Of a DNA stretch of 57,128 nucleotides, positions 15,484 to 24,189 are shown piece by piece (within the stretch, counting starts at the first letter, position 1; each line of letters opens with the position of its first letter). A program made the translations under genes and the position numbers. Origin of the DNA: Geobacter sp. (GTDB taxonomy: Bacteria; Desulfobacterota; Desulfuromonadia; Geobacterales; Pseudopelobacteraceae); the NCBI GenBank assembly GCA_009684515.1, contig WKKS01000015.1:1-57128 (forward strand), in the 5' to 3' direction. The notes beneath the pieces are model-generated. The model had not been told where the DNA came from. It ran no database searches and worked only from the letters and a program-made list of their open reading frames with translations.

Positions 15484-17580
15484 ATGAACAATACGGTTGT
15501 TTCCATAATTGCGGTGATTGCTTTACTCTTGCTGGCTGGATTATCACTTTGTCGGGACCGGTCACGCTCCGGATTGTTTCTCTGTATTGTGCTATCTGTT
15601 ACTTCGTTGCTGGAGTTTTTTGATTTAATATCTTTGAATGCTACAATAGATGCATTGGTCTGGAAAAAATACGCATTGGTCTGTGAAGCACTGCTTGCCC
15701 CGACGTGGGTAATCTGTAGTTTGACATATGCGAGGCAGGCCGGCCCATGGAGGGTCGGCCGTGTCTTTAAGTTTATTTTGATTGTTGCTTTTTCACCAGC
15801 ATTGCTCCCACTTATCAAACCATTAAACGCATTCATTTATGCCCCGGATTTTCCAACAGAGCGCCTTCTTTTTCTTAATAATATTGGATATTTTTATTTT
15901 ATAGGGCTCATGGTTTGGCTTGTTTTTAGCCTAGTCAACTTTGAAAAAACCTTTGCAAATGCTTCACCCAGTTCCCAAGTCCAGATGAAGTTCGACATCA
16001 TCGGGATTGGAACCATGCTTTCCGTACAGATTTTCTACTTCAGTCAGGCTTTGCTTTATCGAACAATCAACATGGGTTATCTGCCAGTTCGATCATTCAT
16101 GTATTTGGTTGCGGCAACAATGATGTTCTACTCGATGTACCGGAGGCGAGGTGAAGTTCGGATTCAGGTTTCCCGGCAAGCTGCATTCAAATCTGTAGTT
16201 CTTGTTGCAGTGGGCATTTATCTGCTGCTGATCAGTCTGCTGGGAGAGGGGATGCAGCATTTTGGCGTTTCCTTCCCACGCACGGTGACCATATCGTTTA
16301 TTTTCCTTTCAGGAATCGCCTTGCTGATTTTGATTCTGTCCGGTCGGGTAAGGCGTGAAGTAAAAGTTGCCCTCCACAAAAATTTCTATCAGCACAAGCA
16401 TGATTACCGAACCCAGTGGTTGAGCTTTACCAAACAACTGTCTACCTCTCGAACTTCCGATGAATTATTGATGAGGATTCTTGAAGTTTATTGTGAAATC
16501 TTCGGGATTGACGGAGCCGCACTGTTTTTATATGAAGCCAGTTGTGGCGAATACAGCGTGACATCTAGTTTTAGAATGGGGCCGTTCTCCAGTGGTGTGG
16601 CCCGTGAAAACTCTCTTGTTAGCTTCATGGAAAAGAACGACTGGGTGATCTGTGTCAAGGATGAAAACCCTGAAATTATGCCCGAAAACAGGAATTTTTT
16701 TATTGATAACGACATCTCGTTCATTGTCCCTTTATTTGACGGCACACATTTGGAAGGTTTTATCGTCTTAGGGCGTGCTATTAAAGAAGATGAAACCTAT
16801 ATTTATGAAGATTATGACTTGATGAAAACTATTGCCAGGCAGGCTTCGCTTGCCATATTGCATCAGAATCTCTCGGAACAGATATCCCAATCCCGCGAAA
16901 TTGAGGCAATCGGAAATGTAACCGCTTTTGTGGCCCACGACCTGAAAAACCAGGTTTCCAATCTTTCCCTGATCGTTGAAAATGCAGCCAGACATATTCA
17001 AAATCCAGAATTTCAGCAAGATATGCTTCAGTCACTCGGTAATACGGTTGGCAGGATGCAGAAGCTGATTGGCAGGCTTAAAAACCTCGGAGAAAAACAG
17101 TTTTACAATCCGCAAATGGTAAACCTTTTGGATCTGGTTGAAAGCACAGCAGCTTCGATTACTGGCTACAAAATAATTGTATCTGGCGTAGCTGTAATGG
17201 TGCGCGTTGAAGAGGATCAAATTAAGAATGTTGTTATGAACCTGCTCATCAATGCAATTGAGGCGTCTGATTCGCTTGATCCGGTAGTCATAGAAGTCGG
17301 CTGTAGCTCATCGCCTTATATCAGGGTAACAGACTGGGGGTGTGGCATGACTTCCCGCTATATCCGCAATGAACTTTTCAAGCCTTTCAGGACATCCAAG
17401 AGCCACGGATTGGGCATCGGCCTGTATCAATGCCGCAAAATCGTTGAAGCTCATAATGGTCGAATAGAAGTAGCCAGCGTTGCGGGCAGGGGAACGGTCT
17501 TTACCGTATGGTTCAGCAACCCTGATAGAAACGAGAGTGAGCCGTTGTCTGAATTTGCACAAGGAGATGATTGTGGATAA
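15484..17580 (+). CDS. prsK: PEP-CTERM system sensor histidine kinase PrsK
   Basis: The 698-residue protein has an N-terminal region of about eight hydrophobic helices (residues 1-290), a GAF-like cytoplasmic domain (about 310-460), a histidine phosphoacceptor region with FVAHDLKNQVSNLSL (about 480) and an HATPase_c domain with NLLINAIEAS (N box), DWGCGM (G1) and GLGIGLYQCRKIVEAHNG (G2). This arrangement is that of PrsK, the kinase of the exosortase A/PEP-CTERM regulatory pair (TIGR02916 from memory). The signal sensed is unknown. The stop overlaps the next gene, prsR, which shows translational coupling. No exosortase gene is present in the window. The ribosome binding site before the ATG is weak (GAAG). 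Confidence 0.88.
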   Translation: MNNTVVSIIAVIALLLLAGLSLCRDRSRSGLFLCIVLSVTSLLEFFDLISLNATIDALVWKKYALVCEALLAPTWVICSLTYARQAGPWRVGRVFKFILIVAFSPALLPLIKPLNAFIYAPDFPTERLLFLNNIGYFYFIGLMVWLVFSLVNFEKTFANASPSSQVQMKFDIIGIGTMLSVQIFYFSQALLYRTINMGYLPVRSFMYLVAATMMFYSMYRRRGEVRIQVSRQAAFKSVVLVAVGIYLLLISLLGEGMQHFGVSFPRTVTISFIFLSGIALLILILSGRVRREVKVALHKNFYQHKHDYRTQWLSFTKQLSTSRTSDELLMRILEVYCEIFGIDGAALFLYEASCGEYSVTSSFRMGPFSSGVARENSLVSFMEKNDWVICVKDENPEIMPENRNFFIDNDISFIVPLFDGTHLEGFIVLGRAIKEDETYIYEDYDLMKTIARQASLAILHQNLSEQISQSREIEAIGNVTAFVAHDLKNQVSNLSLIVENAARHIQNPEFQQDMLQSLGNTVGRMQKLIGRLKNLGEKQFYNPQMVNLLDLVESTAASITGYKIIVSGVAVMVRVEEDQIKNVVMNLLINAIEASDSLDPVVIEVGCSSSPYIRVTDWGCGMTSRYIRNELFKPFRTSKSHGLGIGLYQCRKIVEAHNGRIEVASVAGRGTVFTVWFSNPDRNESEPLSEFAQGDDCG

Positions 17581-18982
17581 AATCCTGATAGTTGATGACA
17601 ATGCAGACATTCGTCAGCAATTGAAGTGGGGACTGGGTGAAGATTATGCGGTGTTGCTGGCCGCTGACGTTGATGATGCGCTGAATCTTTACAAAAAATT
17701 CCTGCCTGGCGTTGTTTTGCTGGATCTTGGGCTCCCACCACATGAACATACTTCAGTGGAAGGATTTCGTGGTCTGGCTGAGATGCTTGAGATTAATCCC
17801 CATGTCAAGATCATCATGTTGACCGGCAACAGTGAACGTGAAAACGCACTTAAAGCCATGCAGATGGGAGCCTATGACTTTTATCCCAAACCTCCGATAC
17901 TGAGTGAGCTAAAGGTTATTCTTACTCGTGCTTTCCATTTAGCCAATATTGAGGAGCAGAACCGTTCGCTCCAACACACCATAGGACTTCAAACAGCAAA
18001 TTCCCACGGTATCATCGGCCAGTGTCCGGCGATGCAGACGGTTTTTTCTACCATAAAGAAAGTTGCCTCTTCCGATGTGTCGATATTTATTACAGGTGAA
18101 AGCGGTACCGGAAAAGAGCTGGTGGCCCAAGCTATCCATGAAGCCGGAATCCGCCGGAAAGGGCCTTTCATACCAATCAACTGCGGTGCCATACCGGAAA
18201 ATCTGCTGGAATCTGAACTGTTTGGACATGAAAAAGGGTCATTCACCGGCGCACATGCTACCGTGCAGGGAAAACTGCAGTATGCCCACAAAGGCACGTT
18301 GTTTCTGGACGAAATCGGTGAACTTCCATTTAATCTGCAGGTGAAGTTGCTCCGCTTCTTACAGGAAGGTGTTATTCAGAGGGTCGGTGGAAGGGAAGAT
18401 ATTGCCATAGACACACGAACGGTTTGCGCCACCAATGTGGATATAGCAAAGGCTATCAGCGAAGCCCGATTTCGGGAGGATCTCTATTACAGGATCAGCG
18501 TTATTACCATTAATCTTCCTCCGCTTAGGGAAAGAGGCGATGATATATTGCTGTTGGCCAATTATTTTCTGAGAAAATTTAATGATGAGTATAAGAAAAA
18601 GGTAAGACGCTTCAGTGCTGCTGCTGTCAATTGTCTGAGAACATACGAGTGGCCAGGTAACGTCAGGGAATTGCAGAACCGGATACAGCGCGCAATTATA
18701 ATGAGTGATGTTGCTGTTATAGAGCCTGTAGATCTGGGGTGTCAAACGGAGGAGTCTGCCAGACCTGTACAGGACTCGGAACAGCCGGTTGTAACTCTGC
18801 GTGAAGCCAGGGAGAAGGTGGAACGGGATCTGATCTCGATTGCGATCGACCGCCATAGCGGCAATATTGTCAAAGCGGCTGAGGAGTTGGGGGTTAGTCG
18901 TCCGACTCTTTATGATTTACTTAAAAAACATAGCCTGACACCCTTGGCCTCGATAGGAAAGGTGCATGATATAACATCGTGA
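17573..18982 (+). CDS. prsR: PEP-CTERM system sigma-54 response regulator PrsR
   Basis: I prefer the GTG at 17573 (MDKILIVDDNADI), six bases after AAGGAG; the in-frame ATG at 17567 directly abuts the Shine-Dalgarno. The order is a receiver with acidic pair DD and phospho-Asp in VVLLDLGLP, an AAA+ sigma-54 activator domain with Walker A GESGTGKE and the sigma-54 contact loop GSFTGA, and a C-terminal Fis-type helix-turn-helix (HSGNIVKAAEELGVSRPTLY). It would be phosphorylated by PrsK and activate -24/-12 promoters; matching promoters precede both PEP-CTERM genes here (19763, 35781). It overlaps prsK by 8 bases. Length (469 residues) is normal for the family. Confidence 0.9.
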   Translation: MDKILIVDDNADIRQQLKWGLGEDYAVLLAADVDDALNLYKKFLPGVVLLDLGLPPHEHTSVEGFRGLAEMLEINPHVKIIMLTGNSERENALKAMQMGAYDFYPKPPILSELKVILTRAFHLANIEEQNRSLQHTIGLQTANSHGIIGQCPAMQTVFSTIKKVASSDVSIFITGESGTGKELVAQAIHEAGIRRKGPFIPINCGAIPENLLESELFGHEKGSFTGAHATVQGKLQYAHKGTLFLDEIGELPFNLQVKLLRFLQEGVIQRVGGREDIAIDTRTVCATNVDIAKAISEARFREDLYYRISVITINLPPLRERGDDILLLANYFLRKFNDEYKKKVRRFSAAAVNCLRTYEWPGNVRELQNRIQRAIIMSDVAVIEPVDLGCQTEESARPVQDSEQPVVTLREAREKVERDLISIAIDRHSGNIVKAAEELGVSRPTLYDLLKKHSLTPLASIGKVHDITS

Positions 18983-19059
18983 TAAGTGTGGATATACATC
19001 TTTATGTATCTTTATGAAACTTGTTGGTCTAGGGAGTGCTACTAGCGATTGCAACATAC

Positions 19060-19091
19060 AAAAAAGAAGGCGTTGCAATCGCAACGCCTTC
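19060..19091 (-). terminator. Rho-independent terminator of the PEP-CTERM gene
   Basis: On the minus strand GAAGGCGTTGC and its perfect 11-base complement enclose a 4-base loop and are followed by TTTTTTG. It lies 30 bases after the stop of the PEP-CTERM gene; prsR converges from the other side. Confidence 0.85.
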
Positions 19092-19120
19092 CTTCGCTAA
19101 GCTTTCATTTCCAACAGATA

Positions 19121-19693
19121 TCAGGATTCTTTGTTCATGCGACGCTTGCCGTAGATAGCCAAACCCAAAAGGCCAACGCCGAACAGAACCATTGTGCCGG
19201 GTTCGGGTACTGGAGCACTGGATGAGGAAAAAGAAAGTATCCCGGTGCCATTTTGGGTGGTCAGTTGCCAAATGCTGTCGGTGCTATCAAAAATGGTGCC
19301 ACCCATTACACCACTCATTACTCCATTTCCGGAAAGAGATGTGGCTGTTATTTCTGTGATGGAAGTAAGCATGAAATCAAATGCACTCAAGCCAGATGTA
19401 AACGTCCAAAGAGGAACTCCGGAGGCTGTTACAGAGGTGAAAGCGAAGTCAGAAAATGTAACGGGCGTAATAAAAGGTGGAAAGCCCGGAACTGATGCGA
19501 ACGTTCCGGTGGCGCCGGTAACTACCAAGGACGGATTGGTAAAATGAATTCCAGTGGCCGCCGCCAAATTCGTTCCGCCAACTAAAGTCAAGCCACCCGC
19601 AAAATCAATCTTGCCAGCAATCGGAGTTGCCATCGCGTTTGCTGTTACCATTGTTATTGCTGCCACCGCCAGTATTAACAAAATTTTTTTCAT
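19121..19693 (-). CDS. PEP-CTERM sorting-domain protein
   Basis: The 190-residue secreted protein starts at the ATG at 19693 (MKKILLILAVAAI), which has AGGGAGGG about ten bases upstream; longer in-frame starts lack one. A signal peptide ends after NAMA. The C-terminus has the tripartite PEP-CTERM signal: VPEPGT, a hydrophobic helix, and the basic tail YGKRRMNKES. Exosortase recognises this signal and processes the protein at the membrane for export to the surface or matrix. The body is a beta-rich, Gly/Thr/Ser-rich sequence with no cysteine and no family I recognise. A sigma-54 promoter lies 70-85 bases upstream and a strong terminator follows, so it is monocistronic. Confidence 0.88.
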   Translation of the reverse strand: MKKILLILAVAAITMVTANAMATPIAGKIDFAGGLTLVGGTNLAAATGIHFTNPSLVVTGATGTFASVPGFPPFITPVTFSDFAFTSVTASGVPLWTFTSGLSAFDFMLTSITEITATSLSGNGVMSGVMGGTIFDSTDSIWQLTTQNGTGILSFSSSSAPVPEPGTMVLFGVGLLGLAIYGKRRMNKES

Positions 19694-19762
19694 CTGAGTA
19701 CCCTCCCTTTGTATCTTATGTGTGCGGACAATCCAGTCAAAACATACTCTTCTTATGCCCAT

Positions 19763-19778
19763 TGCAAATGTGATGCCA
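19763..19778 (-). promoter_or_regulatory. Sigma-54 (-24/-12) promoter
   Basis: Reading the minus strand, TGGCAT-CACAT-TTGCA differs from the TGGCAC-N5-TTGCW consensus in one base, with invariant GG and GC correctly spaced. The start point would fall about 58 bases before the PEP-CTERM ATG. PrsR, encoded 0.8 kb away, is the obvious activator. Confidence 0.8.
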
Positions 19779-19967
19779 GCTCTTATGGTGCTGTAATTGC
19801 GTCAATATAGGTGTAGCGTTCGATGGTTTTATCTGAATTGTAAAGTATTCCAACATTAAGGTTTGAGATTTAATTAAACCAGGGGAGGCGGGCAGATTTG
19901 TCCATTAGAATGGTTATCCGGGTTCATCCATTTTACTGTTTTTACTGTTTTGGAAGTATTTACGTTG

Positions 19968-20687
19968 TTACCAAAACTGCCACTGCCCCGTACAAGCAAC
20001 ATAAACCGCCAGAACCAGATTAGTCACTGCATGGGCAAGTACACACTGGGCCAGGCTACGGGTTTTGTAGAGGATCAAGTTATAGGCGACACCGGCCATC
20101 ATGCCGGCGCAGATGAAGTTGTGTTCAGCTCCGAACAGTGCGACTGTCAGCAGAAAAGATCCCCAGGTGAATGTGCCGATCTGGATTCTCTCGAAATTGT
20201 TGTCGATGATGTAACGTATCAGAAATGAACGCCAAAACAGCTCTTCCATGATAGGCACTACAAGCACTGCGCCTGCTATCCGGAAGAGAATCATTGTGTT
20301 CCGGATAGTCCCTTCCGGCAGCAGCATCGGATTAAAACCCTGAGGTGTTGCTGATGAACCTATTGTCCACTCCATATTGATCCAGAGGATGAATACCAGC
20401 AGTCCCACGCAGGTTACGGCCAGGGTTGTCGGAATTCTTAACAGTTCTTTAAAGTCCAGTTCTTGGTACTCTTTCCTGTATCTAAAAATAAGATAGCCTA
20501 CCGTTACGGCCTTGACCGGATACAGGTAGTATAGGTTAACAGCTTCCAGTCGAATGAAACCGTGCGTCATAAGCGTGCGAATAAGTTCGTCGAGGCCGAT
20601 GAAGGCCATGAAGAGTGCGAAAGGAAGGAAACGGAAGGTAGCTGGTTTCATTTTTATCCGGATTTTCATTGAGATGGGGTGGGACAC
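19968..20687 (-). CDS. CPBP/CAAX-type intramembrane protease, PEP-CTERM-associated type
   Basis: The 239-residue membrane protein has about seven hydrophobic segments. The conserved CPBP motifs are visible: EELFWRSFLIRY (glutamate pair and Arg), FGAEHNFICAG (His) and HAVTNLVLA (second His/Asn motif). This resembles the CAAX-protease-related family found with exosortase systems (TIGR03008 from memory). It may cleave membrane-anchored PEP-CTERM proteins, but that is inference. The start is uncertain: GTG at 20687 and ATGs at 20669 and 20651 are all in frame and none has a good ribosome binding site. It is read towards the PEP-CTERM gene with a 275-base gap that contains the sigma-54 promoter, so the two are separate units. 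Confidence 0.8.
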   Translation of the reverse strand: MSHPISMKIRIKMKPATFRFLPFALFMAFIGLDELIRTLMTHGFIRLEAVNLYYLYPVKAVTVGYLIFRYRKEYQELDFKELLRIPTTLAVTCVGLLVFILWINMEWTIGSSATPQGFNPMLLPEGTIRNTMILFRIAGAVLVVPIMEELFWRSFLIRYIIDNNFERIQIGTFTWGSFLLTVALFGAEHNFICAGMMAGVAYNLILYKTRSLAQCVLAHAVTNLVLAVYVACTGQWQFW

Positions 20688-20806
20688 TGCCGACCGAGTC
20701 TAATTTGGGTTTAGATTAATTTTTTCTGCTATATCTGTTTTGTGGTGGGTCGTCAATAGAATAAGTCTGTTCAGCCAGAGCCTTGCTTTATTCCCTCTGT
20801 GTCAGA

Positions 20807-20845
20807 CAAAAAACAACCGGCACATCCCTTATTAGGGTGACCGGT
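20807..20845 (-). terminator. Rho-independent terminator
   Basis: On the minus strand ACCGG...ACCCT-AAT-AAGGG...CCGGT forms an interrupted hairpin followed by TGTTTTTTG. It ends the two-gene unit 21577-20889. Confidence 0.7.
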
Positions 20846-20888
20846 CGCCACTTCATTCTTCCAAATCCCGATCGGGATATCTATCGCA

Positions 20889-21287
20889 TCATTTATATGC
20901 AACCTGCATCTGATCCATGTCTCTGAAGGCACATGCCACGGCTTGTCTGATCTCTGCCCGGTCTTCTGAGTTGTGCGGCTTTAACGCGTGGTAAAAAATC
21001 CCTTCCTTTCTCAATTTTCTGATCAGCGGCAGTGATGACTCGGCTGCAACCAGTATGATGCGTAACTTGTTATTGCAGAGTTTCAGTACCGGCACCAGAT
21101 CGACCGCCGACAGGTCATCGAATGTTCCACCCAACAGCACTACCTGAACAGTTTTTTTGAGAACATCGCACATGGCGCTTGTCACCGAGTTGGTGGTTTT
21201 TACGTGGTAGCCAGCCCTGGTGAACATCTGGGCCATCTGTTTGCGGCATTCCTTGTCTTCATCAAGGATAAGCAGATTTTCTTGCAT
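20889..21287 (-). CDS. Degenerate receiver-domain protein (pseudo-receiver)
   Basis: The 132-residue protein starts at MQENLLILDEDKE (ATG at 21287, GGGAGGTG upstream); longer starts lack a ribosome binding site. It follows the receiver fold from end to end: acidic patch DED, GYHVKTTNS, and the LKPHN loop with the conserved Lys. The phosphorylatable Asp is missing, since the beta-3 end reads VVLLGGTFDD, and the switch Thr is Ala (LVAAES). It therefore probably cannot be phosphorylated and may act by protein contact. No output domain follows. It lies 53 bases downstream of a small membrane protein gene, likely the same transcript, ended by the terminator at 20807. Confidence 0.75.
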   Translation of the reverse strand: MQENLLILDEDKECRKQMAQMFTRAGYHVKTTNSVTSAMCDVLKKTVQVVLLGGTFDDLSAVDLVPVLKLCNNKLRIILVAAESSLPLIRKLRKEGIFYHALKPHNSEDRAEIRQAVACAFRDMDQMQVAYK

Positions 21288-21340
21288 GATGAACACCTCC
21301 CGCATACCTTTCGCCTTCTGCTGACAACATCGCTCCAAAG

Positions 21341-21577
21341 CTATTCTGCACTCGTAGTTTCATGAGCATCTTTCCGCCCTAGCGAGAAGATTCCTTTCAG
21401 CATTCCCACCATTAGCATTACACCCGGGATAAACTGGAACAGAACGATCATCACTCCGAATCCGATGAAACATGCGGCCAGAAGTCCAATGCCTTCGCTT
21501 TCCGGTGTTCCGGCTGCCGCCATTGCCTGGGTGGCTGTTATTACCATTGCGGTTAGCATTGCTGATATAGTTCTCAT
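21341..21577 (-). CDS. Small membrane protein, unknown function
   Basis: The 78-residue protein has an N-terminal hydrophobic segment resembling a signal peptide (MLTAMVITATQAMAAAG) and a long second hydrophobic segment (ACFIGFGVMIVLFQFIPG), followed by a short charged tail. AAGGAG stands before the ATG. I do not recognise the family. It is the first gene of a pair with the pseudo-receiver and has a sigma-54-like promoter about 55 bases upstream, which may place it under PrsR control. Confidence 0.7.
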   Translation of the reverse strand: MRTISAMLTAMVITATQAMAAAGTPESEGIGLLAACFIGFGVMIVLFQFIPGVMLMVGMLKGIFSLGRKDAHETTSAE

Positions 21578-21629
21578 GACGATCTCCTTTCATGTTTCGA
21601 TTGTTTTTTTGTCTGCTGTAAACTGATAG

Positions 21630-21645
21630 AGCATCGAGTGTGCCA
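21630..21645 (-). promoter_or_regulatory. Probable sigma-54 promoter
   Basis: On the minus strand TGGCAC-ACTCG-ATGCT has a perfect -24 element, correct spacing and the essential GC at -12, with one mismatch (ATGCT for TTGCW). It lies about 53 bases before the ATG of the small membrane protein. The stretch 21646-21961 beyond it holds no gene I can see. Confidence 0.6.
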
Positions 21646-21961
21646 AGAAGCCTTTCCAAATTTATTGAACTGTTAACATACCGATAATACAGGGTTTTGT
21701 GTGATGTGCCCGCTCCGGGATATTGCTTTTCAGGCGGTTGTGCTGTCAGTAAAGTATGGGAATCATATACAGTCCGGAGGCTGACAGTTATGCCGTGCGA
21801 TGTTGTTAGTACTTGAATATATTACATATTTACAGCTTGGCGAGTGAAAGTTGTCATGTACAAAATGCTTATACAGTTGTGGGAGAATGTTGTGTCGGAT
21901 CAATACAGTGCGGTGGAGATTGACTGGTGTGGGGGGGGGATGATGCTGCGATTGCTGTTGA

Positions 21962-23188
21962 TCAGGCTACCGCTACGTTTCTGATCCCCTCCGGCCGCCA
22001 GGCCGGGGAAATGACGTGGCTACCTTTTTCCTGTTGATCCAGCAGGCTGGCGAACATGACGGTAAAGTCACCGTGGCGGTTGTTGACCTTGTCCATCGCC
22101 TCGGTCAGTTTCAATCTGGTCTGTTCCTCCGGGAACAGCGGCAGTTGGCTGGTCTGGTGCTGCAGGTTTGTCAGCCGGATGCCGAGCAAACGTACGGGGT
22201 GTTGCAGTTCCAGGCTGTCCAGAATCTTCACCGCTGCCAGGTAAATCTCTTCGCTCAAATTGATGTGGTGGGGCTGGCTTCCCTGTTTGCCAAAGGTGGT
22301 GAAATCGGCATAGCGCACCGTTAGGTGAACGGTCTTACCCCAGACACCGTAGCGTCTGGCCCGTCTTCCGACCATTTCGGAAAGCTGTAGCAGATACCTT
22401 AGTATGTCGGCCCGCTCCCGGATATCTCTTTTCAGGGTCATGCTGTGGCCGACGCTCTTGACCTCCTCGGCCTCTTCAGCCGGAATAACCGGACTGTCGT
22501 CGATCCCCAGGCCCATCTGGTGCAGCTTTTCGCCAACGATTCCGAAGCGCATTTTTAATCGCTCGGCCGGGTAACGTCCCAGTTCCCCGCAGGTTCTGAT
22601 ACTGTACAGCGCCAGCTTGGCAGCCATTTTCCGGCCGATGCCGCACAACTCAACGATCGGCATATGCTCAAGCGTGCGGGATACATCCTCATTGCGGATT
22701 ATGGTCAGGCCATCCGGCTTTTTCATTTCGCTGGCCAGTTTCGCCAGCAGTTTGTTGGGGGCGATGCCGATGGAGCAGGTGATGCCGAAGCGGGCGCTGA
22801 TTCTGGACTTGATCAGGTAACAGATGCGCTCCAGGCTCCCGAACATGCTGACCGATCCGGTGATGTCCATGAAGGCTTCGTCAATCGAGAAAACTTCCAC
22901 CAGGGGGGTGTAGTCGTGCAGGATTTTCATGATCTGTGACGAAACATGGGTGTAGAGGCGGTTATTGGTCGGCACCAGGATCAGATCCGGGCATTTTTGC
23001 CTGGCTTCCCAGGTTGTCAGGCCGGTCTTGACTCCGAAAGCCCGGGCTTCATAGGAGGCGGTCAGGATGACGGTGCGTGAATCGCTGCCGGTAACGGCGA
23101 TCGGTTTTCCACGCAGGGCAGGGTTGGATTGCTGTTCGACCGAGGCGAAAAAGGCATTCATATCAATATGCATGATAATGCGTTCCAT
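21962..23188 (-). CDS. dinB: DNA polymerase IV (Y-family translesion polymerase)
   Basis: The 408-residue protein shows the Y-family signature: HIDMNAFFASVEQ with the first catalytic Asp, TASYEARAFGVKTG in the finger, and FSIDEAFMDITG with the SIDE catalytic motif. Helix-hairpin-helix (ELCGIGRKMAAKL) and little-finger regions follow. It copies past damaged bases with low fidelity. Its ATG overlaps the stop of the 81-residue gene (TGATG), and the set lexA-orf-dinB is one SOS operon behind the LexA box at 24105. I cannot see a beta-clamp motif with certainty, although QLPLFPEE near residue 350 resembles the clamp-binding QLxLF pattern. Confidence 0.95.
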   Translation of the reverse strand: MERIIMHIDMNAFFASVEQQSNPALRGKPIAVTGSDSRTVILTASYEARAFGVKTGLTTWEARQKCPDLILVPTNNRLYTHVSSQIMKILHDYTPLVEVFSIDEAFMDITGSVSMFGSLERICYLIKSRISARFGITCSIGIAPNKLLAKLASEMKKPDGLTIIRNEDVSRTLEHMPIVELCGIGRKMAAKLALYSIRTCGELGRYPAERLKMRFGIVGEKLHQMGLGIDDSPVIPAEEAEEVKSVGHSMTLKRDIRERADILRYLLQLSEMVGRRARRYGVWGKTVHLTVRYADFTTFGKQGSQPHHINLSEEIYLAAVKILDSLELQHPVRLLGIRLTNLQHQTSQLPLFPEEQTRLKLTEAMDKVNNRHGDFTVMFASLLDQQEKGSHVISPAWRPEGIRNVAVA

Positions 23189-23433
23189 CAGAGTGCCTCG
23201 ATCTGCTTCAGCTTCCAGGTGGCATTGGTCATGTTGTAGACCAGCTCGTACAGCGCCCCGTCGTCGGTGACGTGGAAGTGCATGAAGACAGTTTCGCCCT
23301 TTTTATCCTGCCAGGAGTTGGTAATGCGGCAGATGGTATGCTGCTTGCGGTTCACATCGAACCAGACCGGTCTGATTTTTGTGCCGGGACCAAATACAAC
23401 GGCCACGCGTATTTCGTTGCTGAGGGGCGGCAT
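23188..23433 (-). CDS. Small conserved protein between lexA and dinB
   Basis: The 81-residue protein has no signal peptide and no membrane segment. It contains RVAVVFGPGTKIRPVWFD and a Trp-rich C-terminus (NATWKLKQIEAL). The sequence looks like a short beta-rich protein, possibly DUF6504-like, but I am not certain. It starts four bases after lexA ends and its stop overlaps the dinB start, so it is translated with the SOS genes and may aid translesion synthesis. Confidence 0.75.
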   Translation of the reverse strand: MPPLSNEIRVAVVFGPGTKIRPVWFDVNRKQHTICRITNSWQDKKGETVFMHFHVTDDGALYELVYNMTNATWKLKQIEAL

Positions 23434-23437
23434 GGCT

Positions 23438-24091
23438 TCAGTCCAGAGAACGGTAGATGCTGACCACTTTTCCGATGATGGTCACGTCCTTCTCACCTTC
23501 GCGGATAATGATCGGCTGATAGGCGGCGTTTTCCGGTTGCAGGCGGATATGATCGGCTTCGCGGTAGAAACGCTTCAAGGTCGCTTCGCCATCCACCAGG
23601 GCGACGACTATATCCCGGTGCTGCGCTGCTTCCTGGGGGCGGATCAGGGCCAGATCCCCTTCGCGGATAGAGGCTTCGATCATGGAATCGCCTTTGACTT
23701 TCAGGAAAAAAGTGCCGCCGGAACGGGCCACATCGCGGTCGATGGAACGGTATTCCTGGATATCCTCTTCCGGCGGCTGCGGAATTCCGGCCCGCACGCT
23801 GCCGACCACCGGCAGGAAGACAGAAAACTGCTCTTCGCCGTGGATCATGCGTTCCAAGGATTCCGGATAAGATGAAAATGAAGGGGTCAGTTTGATACTG
23901 CGGGAGTTGCCGGGGGTGCGGGTGAGGTAGCCCTTCTTTTCCAGGGCGGTCAGGTGGCGGATGACTCCCAGATTGCCGGAAACCTGAAGATGGCCGGCAA
24001 TATCCTGCATGCTGGGAGAATAACCGTGCTGCTTCTGGTAGGTTGTGATGAAGTTGTAGACCGATTTTTGGCGTTCGGTGAGTTCGTTCAT
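23438..24091 (-). CDS. lexA: LexA repressor
   Basis: The 217-residue SOS repressor has an N-terminal winged helix (MNELTERQKSVYNFI, SPSMQDIAGHLQVS), the self-cleavage site Ala-Gly in GSVRAGIPQ, and the S24 peptidase domain with catalytic Ser in GDSMIEASI and Lys in EATLKRFY. RecA-stimulated cleavage releases the SOS genes. It is the first gene of lexA-orf-dinB and has a 22-base operator 14 bases before its ATG, so it represses itself and dinB. Confidence 0.95.
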   Translation of the reverse strand: MNELTERQKSVYNFITTYQKQHGYSPSMQDIAGHLQVSGNLGVIRHLTALEKKGYLTRTPGNSRSIKLTPSFSSYPESLERMIHGEEQFSVFLPVVGSVRAGIPQPPEEDIQEYRSIDRDVARSGGTFFLKVKGDSMIEASIREGDLALIRPQEAAQHRDIVVALVDGEATLKRFYREADHIRLQPENAAYQPIIIREGEKDVTIIGKVVSIYRSLD

Positions 24092-24104
24092 GAATTGCCT
24101 CGCT

Positions 24105-24126
24105 ATAGTTACTAAATAATAACTAT
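24105..24126. promoter_or_regulatory. LexA operator (SOS box)
   Basis: ATAGTTA-CTAAATAA-TAACTAT is a perfect 7-base inverted repeat with an 8-base spacer, just upstream of lexA. It differs from the enterobacterial CTG-N10-CAG and the Bacillus GAAC-N4-GTTC boxes. The assignment rests on position and symmetry. Confidence 0.75.
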
Positions 24127-24189
24127 CATCGAGGTGTGGCCATTGTCAAGCCGGTTGTGAAGCCGGCAGATGGGGACGCGTCCCGTCGG

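Noticed and set aside
17480..17572. Longer N-terminus for PrsR
   Set aside because: It would lie deep inside prsK in another frame; receiver homology begins at MDKILIVDD and AAGGAG is correctly spaced for the GTG at 17573.
21925..21945. Run of G residues after dinB
   Set aside because: A homopolymer tract alone in non-coding DNA; no quadruplex pattern with four G runs is seen nearby.
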